Assembly (NCBI GenBank): GCA_029984035.1
Contig: JASBYJ010000001.1
Span: 124,001-188,000, forward strand
DNA from: Conchiformibius sp.
GTDB lineage: Bacteria; Pseudomonadota; Gammaproteobacteria; Burkholderiales; Neisseriaceae
Direction of reading: 5' to 3'
DNA length: 64,000 bases
The translations under genes were made by a program, and so were the position numbers. Below are positions 44,939-53,384 of this stretch, piece by piece (within the stretch, counting starts at the first letter, position 1; the number at the start of each line of letters is the position of its first letter). Below the pieces are notes generated by a model. It saw nothing but the letters and a program-made list of their open reading frames with translations. It searched no databases and was not told the origin of the DNA.

Positions 44939-45043
44939 GTTTTCAATCCGTGGTTCGGGTGGTATGGATTGTTCATTCAAATGCGTTTTTGCATTTATGG
45001 CTTGGTCGTTACCAATGAACTGAACGATACCGGTAAAATTAAA

Positions 45044-45188
45044 GGCTCTGTTTCCAGATAAGATTGATACTGCAATATGATTTAATTAAAACACTTATTA
45101 TTCAATATTTTGTTGAAACATTGCATTGAAAGAAAACGTTTCGCGCAATCCGTTTACAGTCATATCAATCTAATCTTACAGCATAGCC
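45044..45188. mobile_element. MITE-like element, copy 3
   Basis: A 145-bp relative of the elements at 21067 and 29931. Ends are GGCTCTG and CATAGCC; the inverted arms share GATTGATA-type sequence. Flanked by AAATTAAA on both sides (45036-45043 and 45189-45196), an 8-bp direct repeat. Lies between nagZ and the tmRNA terminator. No ORF. Confidence 0.7.
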
Positions 45189-45197
45189 AAATTAAAA

Positions 45198-45226
45198 GAA
45201 AAAATCCCGGCCGCAGAGGCCGGGAT
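45198..45226 (-). terminator. tmRNA terminator
   Basis: 9-bp stem ATCCCGGCC / GGCCGGGAT (45204-45212 and 45218-45226), loop of 5 nt, followed on the minus strand by a T-rich run. It starts 7 bp past the tmRNA 3' end. Confidence 0.88.
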
Positions 45227-45232
45227 GGTATT

Positions 45233-45593
45233 TGGTGGAGGCGGCGGGAATCGAACCCGCGTCCGAAAGTCCTCTACAAAGCGTTCTACATACTTAGTCG
45301 TGTCTATTCGAATCTTGCCGCCGTCGCGCCGACCGACAGGCTTTCAGGCAGCCAGCCACCTTGAATCTTATTCCCTGCCAAGTAGCCCGACAGCGAACCA
45401 GTCAATGTGAAATGACGTTGCGGTAGCTTGCGCTACACAGCCCATTGACAAGCTGCTGCAACGGCAGGCCTTAAGCGGCCAATGCAAAAGTTTCGTCGTT
45501 TGCGACTATTTGGATTCAGTGTTTAACGGGCTTCTGAGACCCCGGTATGCCCGCATCTGCTTCGCAACCCCCGTCGAAACCAAGGTCGCCCCC
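45233..45593 (-). ncRNA. ssrA: Transfer-messenger RNA
   Basis: 361-nt tmRNA on the minus strand. The 5' end (GGGGGCGACCTTGG) and 3' end (CCGCCTCCACCA) pair to form the tRNA-like acceptor, with the T-arm GGTTCGATTCCC. The tag reading frame at 45471-45503 encodes ANDETFALAA then TAA. A near-perfect uptake sequence (11 of 12 bases) lies inside the RNA at about 45342-45354, in the pseudoknot region. A TATAAT box on the minus strand at forward 45608-45613 is a good -10. Confidence 0.97.
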
Positions 45594-45607
45594 AGATAGG
45601 AAGCGCG

Positions 45608-45613
45608 ATTATA
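45608..45613 (-). promoter_or_regulatory. -10 box of ssrA
   Basis: Perfect TATAAT on the minus strand, 15 bp before the mature 5' end of tmRNA. The -35 is weak (CTGTTC with 18-bp spacing). Confidence 0.55.
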
Positions 45614-45744
45614 CGTGGTTTCCATTGTTCTGAACAGTTCGGGCGGAAGGTGCGGCCATCAAGTGTTGCATCGGCGGTATTTATCGGCGCGGTATCGGGT
45701 TTGGGCGTATTGGGAACGGCTGCCTGCAAGGTGACGGAAGGGTT

Positions 45745-47274
45745 TCAGGCAGCCTTATCTTGTTTGCCCTTATCCAGTAATGTGAAAGCGATGCCTGCCG
45801 CCAACATGAGCAGCAAGGTCAGCACTAGGGCTTTGTGGTAGTTTTCCGCACCCGGTCTGCCTAAGTAGCGATAAATCAGTGTGGTGAGAGTGGTCCATTC
45901 GGGGCGGGAGAGAAATAGCGAAGCGGCAAATTCGCCGATACAGGTGGCTGCGGCCAGTGTCAGGCCGCGCCGTGCGGCAGGCAGCAGAAGCGGTAAGCTG
46001 ACGCGTATGGCTGCCTGAAAAGGGGACGCGCCGCATAGGCGTGCTGCGTGCAGATAATGTGCGGGTAGAGAGTCCCATGCGGACAGAATGTCTTTGGTTA
46101 CAAAGGGGTAGGCTAAAAGAGTGTACATGGCCAGCAACATGGCCAGCGAAGATGCCCAATGGGGATAGAGAAGCAATACGCCGAATGACAGGCATACGGT
46201 GGAAACCATAAACGGCAGAAAGGTCAGCAAACGCATGACGGGAAAACGCCGTGCGGCCGCAGCATGGCAGCCGCCTAAAATCAGGGCAGCGGCAACGGCG
46301 CAAAAGCTGAAGCGGGCGGTATTGAACAGAGCCGACAGGGTTTCTTGGTCCCGCAACACGGCCCATGCGCTGCCGCTGTTTAATGCTTGCAGCAATACGG
46401 CCAACAGGGGTAGTGCGCAGCAAAACAGCAATAGGGCATACACAGCGGCAACTGCGCCGTATTGCAGCGGTGTGCGGATGGTTTCAGGCAGCCTGCGGCG
46501 TATCGGGGCGGTATGGCTGCGGCGGCTGATAAAGGTGTAGGCGGCGGCAGCGGCGAAAGTACAGGCAAGTACCGGCCATACCAATGCTGCGGCAGTGGCG
46601 GTGTCCAATTCGTATGCAACCAAGCGGTAGATTTCCACTTCTATGGTGGCGTATTGCTGGCCGCCCAGCAGTAATGCCAGTCCGAATCCTGAGAAACAGT
46701 AAAGAAACACCAAGCAGGCAGCTCCTGCCAGCCAAGGGCGGACAACCGTCCATTCGGCATACCGAAATTGCCGCCATACGCCTGCGCCCGCCAAGCGTAC
46801 GGCTGCCAACCGGTTGGCAGGGACGCGGATAAAGCCTTGATATAAAGCCAATATCATTACGGGTAGGTTGAAAAACACATTGCCGTATATCAGCAGATAA
46901 GGCGTATCCGCCCAGCCTTGCCATAAGGCACCGCGTTCGCCGAACAGTGCCAGTACGCCGATACCCGCTACCAATGTCGGCATCACAAACGGCAGCATCA
47001 GCAGGCGCAAAACGGTTTGCCTGCCGACAAACTGCCAATGTGCGAACACCCAAGCGATGGGCATGCCGATGGCGGCAGTGAGCAGCACGGTTAAGGCTGC
47101 CTGAAATATCGTCCAGATAATGCGTTGTTTGTAATATCCGTCTTGCCAGACGGTTGTCCATGCGGGTATGGCATCATCATAAGAAGTAACCGCTATCAAT
47201 GGGGCGAACACCATGGCGGTCAGTAAAAGCAGGGGGAGTGCGGTGTAAATGACTTTCAGGCAGCGGTAGGGCAT
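45745..47274 (-). CDS. ABC transporter permease, ThiP-like
   Basis: 509-residue inner-membrane permease made of two fused modules, each with an EAA-type loop, about 12 membrane segments in total. The arrangement and segments such as FVMPTLVAGIGVLALFG, YAEWTVVRPWLAGAACLVFLYCFSGFGLALLLGG and CIGEFAASLFLSRPEWTTL resemble thiamine permease ThiP; related iron permeases (FbpB) share the fold and cannot be fully excluded. ATG 47274 is preferred over 47334. The stop codon falls in an uptake sequence (KAA end). No binding-protein or ATPase gene is adjacent, so partners must be elsewhere. Confidence 0.75.
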   Translation of the reverse strand: MPYRCLKVIYTALPLLLLTAMVFAPLIAVTSYDDAIPAWTTVWQDGYYKQRIIWTIFQAALTVLLTAAIGMPIAWVFAHWQFVGRQTVLRLLMLPFVMPTLVAGIGVLALFGERGALWQGWADTPYLLIYGNVFFNLPVMILALYQGFIRVPANRLAAVRLAGAGVWRQFRYAEWTVVRPWLAGAACLVFLYCFSGFGLALLLGGQQYATIEVEIYRLVAYELDTATAAALVWPVLACTFAAAAAYTFISRRSHTAPIRRRLPETIRTPLQYGAVAAVYALLLFCCALPLLAVLLQALNSGSAWAVLRDQETLSALFNTARFSFCAVAAALILGGCHAAAARRFPVMRLLTFLPFMVSTVCLSFGVLLLYPHWASSLAMLLAMYTLLAYPFVTKDILSAWDSLPAHYLHAARLCGASPFQAAIRVSLPLLLPAARRGLTLAAATCIGEFAASLFLSRPEWTTLTTLIYRYLGRPGAENYHKALVLTLLLMLAAGIAFTLLDKGKQDKAA

Positions 47275-47286
47275 AGTTTGCAAATA

Positions 47287-47770
47287 GGGCTCATTGAAGC
47301 GTGATTGTACACAGGTCGGCTGCCTAAGCGGCAATATTTCGGTCGGCGTATGGTTTCAGGCAGCCTGAAGGGGAATGGTACGGTGCATTTCTGCCAAGCT
47401 GAAATCGCGGTCGGAGTTTCAGGCTGCCTGAAAGAGGGGAATAAGTTGGATTTGATAGGAGGTCTAAATTTTCCTGATATGGTTTCAGGCTGACTGAAAG
47501 ATAGGAATAAGTTGGGCAAGCTGTTCAGTTGAGTATTGTATGGGGTCTCACAGCCCCCTGCGGCAATGCTGCCGTCCGCGCTTAAGTTGTTCAGTTGAAA
47601 ATTGTATGGGGCTCACAGTATGCCTGAAAAGTGAGGAGCAGGTTGATACAGGAGCCGCATATGCCGCATTATTCTCCGGATTCAGGCTGCCTGAAAGGGA
47701 ATCCATCATACACCAATGGCCTGCCTGAGCCACATTATTCTCGAGATTCAGGCTGTCTGAAAAGGAGAAA
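47287..47770. repeat. Decayed repeat region rich in uptake sequences
   Basis: Several pairs of related segments: CTGTTCAGTTGAGTATTGTA-type at 47521-47553 and 47587-47618; CATTATTCTC then an uptake sequence at 47663-47699 and 47729-47765; GGAATAAGTTGG after an uptake sequence twice (near 47440 and 47505). Some uptake copies are mutated (GGCTGACTGAA, GGCTGTCTGAA). No gene. It looks like an old tandem duplication. Confidence 0.6.
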
Positions 47771-47965
47771 TGGGTTGGCGGGTTGATGCAGTGAAATGAT
47801 AGAGTGGGGTAATCATTTGAGCTTCTCAGACTGATTGGATGTGAAATGTCGGGATATTCGACAGAAACCGCGGGAATATCGGTAATGGAAACGGGCAGTT
47901 TTTACTCAAATTAAGCGATAGGAGATATTAATCGGAAAAATTGAAAAAATAATTTCTTTTATATT

Positions 47966-48005
47966 CATAATGATATTTTATTTATAGTTAATAATAACAA
48001 TTATC
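47966..48005. promoter_or_regulatory. Two overlapping-spaced Fur-box-like sites
   Basis: The 19 bases at 47987-48005 match the Fur consensus GATAATGATAATCATTATC at 15 positions; those at 47966-47984 match at 12. The better site ends 2 bp before the -35 at 48008, where bound Fur would block RNA polymerase. Confidence 0.6.
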
Positions 48006-48007
48006 GT

Positions 48008-48036
48008 TTGTAATTTTAAGCAAAGAAGCGTATTAT
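48008..48036 (+). promoter_or_regulatory. Promoter of the candidate small RNA
   Basis: TTGTAA (48008-48013) and TATTAT (48031-48036) with a 17-bp spacer; expected start near 48043. Confidence 0.65.
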
Positions 48037-48042
48037 CCGCTT

Positions 48043-48154
48043 TACCAACTGCGTTGCAGCAGGTTTCATTTGAAGCAAAATGCTGAGCGCATCATTTTGG
48101 TAGTGGTTTGTGTTCCTTTTGCGCCCCAATCTTTTGGTTTGGGGCGATTTTTTT
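48043..48154 (+). ncRNA. Candidate Fur-regulated small RNA (NrrF/RyhB-like by architecture)
   Basis: An RNA of about 110 nt is predicted between the promoter and a strong terminator. It would fold into three hairpins: CTGC/GCAG at 48049-48059, CAAAATG/CATTTTG at 48076-48099, and CGCCCCAA/TTGGGGCG at 48122-48146 followed by seven T. There is no credible ORF; one frame of 65 codons starting at 48070 crosses the terminator. Fur-box sites at the promoter suggest synthesis when iron is scarce, as for NrrF of Neisseria and RyhB of E. coli. I cannot confirm sequence homology to NrrF; targets are unknown. Confidence 0.6.
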
Positions 48155-48397
48155 ATGCTGCGTTTTCATGCGGTGCGGGAAATATTCGGGTGCAGGGCGC
48201 GAGCCGGCTGCATTGGGAAGCGGGTGTGATGGCGGAATGGCAAAATTGCAGGCGGGGATTGGACTGACGGGAAACGGTATGTGTTGGTCGGATGTTTATT
48301 TTTGATAATGATGGGTGATACAGGCAGCGTGCGGTATGAAAAAGCCGGTTTATCGGCTATTATCGGCTTTTGTGCGGTTAAGATTTTGTATTGCTGA

Positions 48398-49732
48398 ATG
48401 AAACAGGTGAGCGGGCTGTATAAGGAAATGGGTGGTGTAGTGAGTGTGGATGCGATGTTGGAAGCCGTTGCCGCTGCTTGTGCGGATTTGGCGGGTAAAC
48501 GTGTGTGCGTGGCTTTGAGCGGCGGTGTGGATTCTGTGGTGCTGCTGCATATGTTGAACCGTTTGCAAGCGCAGATTGGTATAGAGAAGCTGTCGGCACT
48601 GCATATCCATCACGGTTTGAGTGCGGATGCTGATGATTGGGTGGCGTTTTGCCGCCGTTTCTGTGCGGATTCGGGCGTGCCGTTTGCCTATGAGAAGGTG
48701 GTGGTGCGGCCTGACGGTTTGGGGATTGAAGCGGCGGCAAGACAGGCACGTTATGCGGCGTTCGCCCGTTTGGATGTTGATGCGCTGGCGTTGGCCCATC
48801 ATGCCGACGACCAGGTGGAAACGTTTTTTTTGGCGGCATTGCGCGGCGGCGGTTTGCGTGCTTTGGCGGGTATGCCTTGTGTACGCACGATGCCTTCGGC
48901 TGGCGGCAGGATGGTTTTAAAGCGTCCGCTGTTGGGCTTTACCCGTAAGGAAATTGAAGCGTATGCGGCGGCTTGCGGTTTGCCTTATGTGCAAGACGGC
49001 AGCAATAGTGATACGGATTTATTACGCAATTGGTTGCGTTGCGGATGGTTGCCGCAGTTGGACGGGAGGCTGCCTGAATACCGTAAGCAGATAGGTGCGG
49101 TGGTGGCTTTGTTGCAGGATGAGTTGGCGTTTTTGCAGGAGGCGGCAAATGCGGACTGGCAGGCCGTGCATTCTCGGGGGAGGTTTATGCGGGATTTATG
49201 GCTCGGATTCTCGGAGGTGCGCCGCTGTGCATTATTGGCGGATTTTGCGCGGAGGCATGGTTTGGGTGTGCCAAGCCGCCGCAGTGTTGCGGATTTTGCG
49301 CGGGTGCTGGCGGAAGCGGACAGTGCGCAGTGGACATTGCCCAAGGGTTGCGCTCAATTGTATGGGGGGGTATTGTTTGCTTGGAAAGAGAGTTTTGCCG
49401 AGCAGTGGTTGTGGACGAGAGAGGGGGGATGTTCAGGCAGCCTGAAAGAGTTGACGCGGCAAACGGGTGTGGTATGGCATGAGGAAGAGGATAAACAGGA
49501 GATATACCGTGTACGTGCGGCGGTGGGTAGCGATGTGTTGGACTTGGATTATGGGCGCAAACCGGTATTCAAGTTGTTGCAGGAATATAAAGTGCCTCCG
49601 TTTATGCGGGCGTTGTGGCCGGTGTGGCTGGATGGCAGCGGGCGGTGCTTGGCTGTGGTGAATATTCGGGCGGTTAGGGGTGAAATATTGCCCTGTCATG
49701 ATGGATTGCGGGAGTATTGTTTGAAGCGTTAA
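48398..49732 (+). CDS. tilS: tRNA(Ile)-lysidine synthase
   Basis: Modifies C34 of tRNA(Ile2) to lysidine, changing its decoding to AUA. 444 residues from ATG 48398; shorter starts at 48428 or 48452 (MLEAVAAAC) are also possible, since the ribosome site AAGGA sits close to 48428. PP-loop SGGVDSVVLL is near 41, followed by HIHHGLS, ALAHHADDQVETF and the KRPLLGFTRKEIEAY segment. The C-terminal domain ends with RGEILPCHDGLREYC. One uptake sequence is read in frame as SGSLKEL. Confidence 0.93.
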   Translation: MKQVSGLYKEMGGVVSVDAMLEAVAAACADLAGKRVCVALSGGVDSVVLLHMLNRLQAQIGIEKLSALHIHHGLSADADDWVAFCRRFCADSGVPFAYEKVVVRPDGLGIEAAARQARYAAFARLDVDALALAHHADDQVETFFLAALRGGGLRALAGMPCVRTMPSAGGRMVLKRPLLGFTRKEIEAYAAACGLPYVQDGSNSDTDLLRNWLRCGWLPQLDGRLPEYRKQIGAVVALLQDELAFLQEAANADWQAVHSRGRFMRDLWLGFSEVRRCALLADFARRHGLGVPSRRSVADFARVLAEADSAQWTLPKGCAQLYGGVLFAWKESFAEQWLWTREGGCSGSLKELTRQTGVVWHEEEDKQEIYRVRAAVGSDVLDLDYGRKPVFKLLQEYKVPPFMRALWPVWLDGSGRCLAVVNIRAVRGEILPCHDGLREYCLKR

Positions 49733-50028
49733 GCGGCTGGATACTGGGATAATCGGGTTTCAGGTAGCCTGAAAATGAAGAGAAGGATTTTTATAGTCTG
49801 TTTTTCTGGCTTTTAGTTTAGTGGCATTAATCTGTGCTGGACGTTGCTTAAAATGAGATATTTTGGATTAACTGATTGAATGTATATTGTATATTTATAT
49901 ACAAAGTAGCTGCCTGAAACCTTGGGATATTTCAGGCAGTTTTTTTGTTTCTAACAGAATAGTGATAGTGTTTATGACGGTTGTAATCTGCTGCATACGA
50001 TATCAAGAAAATGTTTTTGATATAAAAA
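49733..50028. other. Intergenic region after tilS with terminator
   Basis: A terminator made from half uptake sequences (CTGCCTGAAA 49910-49919 with 49930-49939, then seven T) stops tilS. Just before it is a near-palindrome TTGTATA-TTTA-TATACAA (49887-49904). At about 49760 an uptake-like copy carries one change (TTCAGGTAGCCTGAA). No gene. Confidence 0.65.
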
Positions 50029-50058
50029 ATATACCTGAATAAAATTATTCAGGTATAT
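50024..50058 (-). terminator. Terminator of lldP
   Basis: 13-bp stem ATATACCTGAATA / TATTCAGGTATAT (50029-50041 and 50046-50058), loop AAAT, with TTTTTTATA following on the minus strand. Confidence 0.85.
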
Positions 50059-50089
50059 CTCTTACGGGTTTATTTAAATGATTGGACCG

Positions 50090-51733
50090 TTATTTGGTGA
50101 AGAAAATCAAGGTCCAAGGCAATACATAAGCTTGCAGGCAGGTCATAATGCCGACAAAAGCACAGAAAATGATACTGTGTTTAACCGTAAAGCGGAATAA
50201 GTCGGACTCTTTGCCTGCCAGACCTACTGCCGCACAGGCTACGGCGATGGATTGCGGGGAAATCATTTTGCCGGTAACGCCGCCTGTGGTGTTTGCTGCA
50301 ACCGCCAATTCGGGTGAAATACCCAATTGTGTTGCGGTGCTGCCTTGCAGAGAACCGAAGAGTGCGTTGGCAGAGGTGTCTGAGCCGGTAAGGAATACGC
50401 CCAGCCAACCTAAGAAGGGAGAGAAGAAGGGGAATGCCACTCCGGTTCCGGCCAGTACCAATGCCAAAGTAGAAGACAAGCCGGAATAATTGGATACGAA
50501 GGCAAAACCCAGTACCAAACCGATGGACAGAATGGAGAAGCGCAGTTCGTGCAGTGTCTCGCCAAATGTTTTCAATGCATCGGCAGGTTTCATTTTCAGG
50601 AAGATAATGGTAATGATGGCAGACAATAAGATAGATGTGCCGACAGCGGAAAGCAGATTCAGTTTGTAAACCGCTGCGTAAGGATTCGGTTCGGCAACAA
50701 TCGGAGCCGCTTTCATCACCAGGTTGTGCAAGCCGGGCCATTCAATGGAAATGGTTGCCATATCCAAAACGGATTTCAGGGATTTCATCGTCCACAGGCT
50801 GACGAATACGGTCAGAATGGCAAAAGGAGACCATGCTTTGACGATTTGGGCGGTAGTGTATTCAGATTCTCTGCGGACAGTGGGTTTTTTCATGCCTTGG
50901 AAAGTGAAAATTTCCTTAGGCTGCCATTTCTTCAGGAATAATGACAAGCAGACCAAGCTGACTAATGCCGAAGTTACGTCAGGCAGTTGCGGGCCGATGA
51001 AGTTGGCGGTCAAGAATTGGGTAATGGCAAACGATACGCCGGCAACCAAAACGGCCGGATAAGTTTGTTTGATACCGCGCATGCCGTCCATCATGGCAAC
51101 CAACCAGAAGGGTACGATAATAGACAAAATCGGCAATTGGCGTCCGGCGATTTGGCCGATGTTGTAAGCATCCAGGCCGGAAACCTGTCCTGCTACGATA
51201 ATCGGGATACCCATCGCGCCGAAAGCGACCGGTGCGGTGTTCGCAATCAGACACAAGCCGGCCGCATACAGCGGATTGAAGCCTAAGCCGACCAATAGCG
51301 CGGCGGTAATCGCTACAGGTGCGCCAAAACCTGCGGCACCTTCCAAAAACGCGCCGAACGAGAAACCTACCAGCAGCATTTGCAGGCGTTGGTCTTCGGT
51401 GATAGAGATAACCGAAGAGCGGATAATGTCGAATTGTCCGGTTTTGACGGTGATTTTATATAGGAATACGGCGGTTACGATAATCCATGCAATCGGCCAT
51501 AAACCGTATGCAAAACCGTATACCGCAGAAGAAAGCGCCATACCTGCCGGCATTCCGTAGCCGAATATTGCGACTAAAATGGCAATCAGCAAAGTAAGCG
51601 CACCGGCAATATGGCCTTTTAATTTTAAAACCGTTAATGCGACAAAGAAAAAGACAATAGGCAGCAGTGCTGCCGCTGCCGTCAGCCATAGGCTGCCGCC
51701 TACGGCCTGATAATTTTGAATCCAAGTTTCCAT
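50090..51733 (-). CDS. lldP: L-lactate permease LldP
   Basis: Proton-coupled lactate importer of the LctP family, inner membrane, 547 residues and about 12-14 membrane segments. Characteristic stretches are FSFGAFLEGAAGFGAPVAITAALLVGLGF, AFGAMGIPI, FLTGSDTSANALFG and GGVTGKMISPQSIAVACAAVG. It lies downstream of lutA-lutC-lutB on the same strand, separated by about 200 bp with two hairpins, so it joins uptake to oxidation of lactate. Confidence 0.95.
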   Translation of the reverse strand: METWIQNYQAVGGSLWLTAAAALLPIVFFFVALTVLKLKGHIAGALTLLIAILVAIFGYGMPAGMALSSAVYGFAYGLWPIAWIIVTAVFLYKITVKTGQFDIIRSSVISITEDQRLQMLLVGFSFGAFLEGAAGFGAPVAITAALLVGLGFNPLYAAGLCLIANTAPVAFGAMGIPIIVAGQVSGLDAYNIGQIAGRQLPILSIIVPFWLVAMMDGMRGIKQTYPAVLVAGVSFAITQFLTANFIGPQLPDVTSALVSLVCLSLFLKKWQPKEIFTFQGMKKPTVRRESEYTTAQIVKAWSPFAILTVFVSLWTMKSLKSVLDMATISIEWPGLHNLVMKAAPIVAEPNPYAAVYKLNLLSAVGTSILLSAIITIIFLKMKPADALKTFGETLHELRFSILSIGLVLGFAFVSNYSGLSSTLALVLAGTGVAFPFFSPFLGWLGVFLTGSDTSANALFGSLQGSTATQLGISPELAVAANTTGGVTGKMISPQSIAVACAAVGLAGKESDLFRFTVKHSIIFCAFVGIMTCLQAYVLPWTLIFFTK

Positions 51734-51826
51734 GAAAATCTCCGAGAAACATTAAGTGTTGTTTTGGTAAAGCTGTCTCTTGATGTGGATAACAGCAGGG
51801 TAAAACGTCTGTTTTTAAAGCATCCG

Positions 51827-51869
51827 TTTTTTTCAGGCAGCTTGGTTTGGAAAGGCTGCCTGAAAAAAA
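51827..51869. promoter_or_regulatory. Inverted uptake sequence hairpin between lutB and lldP
   Basis: A 15-bp stem (51827-51841 with 51855-51869) and 13-nt loop. The T and A runs are part of the stem, so the structure lacks a trailing T-tract on either strand; it may set mRNA stability or partial termination before lldP. Confidence 0.5.
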
Positions 51870-51892
51870 GAGAGCGTACGTTATCCATAAAG

Positions 51893-51923
51893 GGCAGGCA
51901 GTTCGAAGATTGGACTGCCTGCC
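51893..51923 (-). terminator. Weak terminator after lutB
   Basis: 10-bp stem GGCAGGCAGT / ACTGCCTGCC, 10 bp past the lutB stop; followed on the minus strand only by CTTTAT, so read-through into lldP is likely. Confidence 0.45.
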
Positions 51924-51932
51924 GGTTATGAT

Positions 51933-53384
51933 TTAGTTGCCGCTTTTTTCGTTTCGTTCGGCCACCATTTGATGCAGCGTTTTGGCAGCCGGTTTCAACG
52001 GCACGCGGTTTTGTGTCCAGCTTAATTGCTTGCTGGGTGTCAAGCCGCGGAAAGTGGTAGCCGCCCAGCCGAATGCACGATAGGCTTTTCTTCCGCCGAA
52101 CACGCCGTTGAATGTACGCCATGCGAGTTGCTCACCGATGGAGTGTGAAGCGCCTTGTCCTTTAATGGGATAGGCAACTGCTTCGTCGGGCGAGCGTTGC
52201 GCTTCTTCACGCAAGCGTGCCATTTGTTCGGTAATGGGAATTTTAACGGGACACACTTCCACGCATGCGCCGCACATGGAGCAGGCTGTGGGCAAATCGC
52301 GGGTGGTTTCCAAGCCGAGCATGTGCGGGGAGATGATTTCTCCGATAGGACCCGGATAAGTTGTACCGTATGCAGCGCCGCCGATACGGGTGTAAACAGG
52401 GCAGTGGTTCATGCAGGCTCCGCAGCGGATACATTGCAGGGTGCGGCGCATTTGGTTTTCGCCGTATGCTTGGCTGCGGCCGTTGTCCAGCAGAACAAGG
52501 TGCATTTCTTGCGGTCCGTCCAACTCGTTGATACGGCGCGGGCCGGTAATCATATTGAAATAGGTGGTGATGTTTTGGCCGATGGCGCTGCGCGGCAACA
52601 GGCTGTACAGCGGAGGAATATCGGACAATTTCGCAACCACTTTTTCGATACCGGTAATGGCGATGTGGACGGGTGGCACGGTAGTGGACAAACGGCCGTT
52701 GCCTTCGTTTTCTACCAGACATAAAGTGCCGGTCTCCGCTACGGCGAAGTTTACGCCGCTCAAGCCGACATCGGCCGTGCGGTAAATATCGCGTAACGCC
52801 ATGCGGGCAAAACCTGTCAGTTTGTCCACGTCGTCGGTTAATTCGGTACCGATGTTTTGATGGAACAGCTCGCTCACTTGTTCTTTGGTTTTGTGAATCG
52901 CGGGCATCACGATATGCGTGGGTTTTTCTCCCGCCATTTGGACAATATATTCGCCCAAATCGCTTTCAATGGCTTTGATGCCTTTATTTTCTAAATAATG
53001 GTTCAGCTCGATTTCTTCGCTGACCATGGATTTGCCTTTAACCATCAGCTTGCCGTTGCGTGCCGCAATGATGTTGTGGATGATTTGGCAGGCTTCATCG
53101 GGCGTTTCCGCCCAATGCACTTTGACACCCAACTTGGTGAGATTTTCTTCCAATTGCTCCAGCAATTCAGGCAGCTTGGACAGCGAGCGCTGTCGGATGT
53201 GTTCGCACAGGGTACGCAACATTTGCAGTTCCTGCTCATCGGACAACACTATTTTGCGCTTGGTCATCAGCATATCCATCGCGGTACGCAGGCTTTTACG
53301 CAAAGGTGCATCGGCTAAAGCAGCCGCACTGTTTTGTTTGAATGTTTCCGGTTTCGGGTGAAAATGTACGGTTTGTGTGCTCAT
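51933..53384 (-). CDS. lutB: Lactate utilization iron-sulfur protein LutB
   Basis: Subunit of the LutABC complex that oxidises L-lactate to pyruvate. 483 residues. An N-terminal LUD domain (GVNFAVAETGTLCLVENEGNGR, PPVHIAITGIEKVV) precedes two 4Fe-4S motifs, CIRCGACMNHCPVY and CSMCGACVEVCPVK (about 315 and 370), and a DUF3390 tail. Its start overlaps lutC by 4 bp (53381-53384), the sign of translational coupling. Confidence 0.95.
   Translation of the reverse strand: MSTQTVHFHPKPETFKQNSAAALADAPLRKSLRTAMDMLMTKRKIVLSDEQELQMLRTLCEHIRQRSLSKLPELLEQLEENLTKLGVKVHWAETPDEACQIIHNIIAARNGKLMVKGKSMVSEEIELNHYLENKGIKAIESDLGEYIVQMAGEKPTHIVMPAIHKTKEQVSELFHQNIGTELTDDVDKLTGFARMALRDIYRTADVGLSGVNFAVAETGTLCLVENEGNGRLSTTVPPVHIAITGIEKVVAKLSDIPPLYSLLPRSAIGQNITTYFNMITGPRRINELDGPQEMHLVLLDNGRSQAYGENQMRRTLQCIRCGACMNHCPVYTRIGGAAYGTTYPGPIGEIISPHMLGLETTRDLPTACSMCGACVEVCPVKIPITEQMARLREEAQRSPDEAVAYPIKGQGASHSIGEQLAWRTFNGVFGGRKAYRAFGWAATTFRGLTPSKQLSWTQNRVPLKPAAKTLHQMVAERNEKSGN

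Noticed and set aside
45044..45188. Correia repeat (CREE)
   Set aside because: Length is similar, but the ends (GGCTCTG/CATAGCC) do not match the Correia termini I know.
48070..48267. 65-codon frame overlapping the candidate small RNA
   Set aside because: It has a TTG start and runs straight through a strong terminator; its translation looks random.
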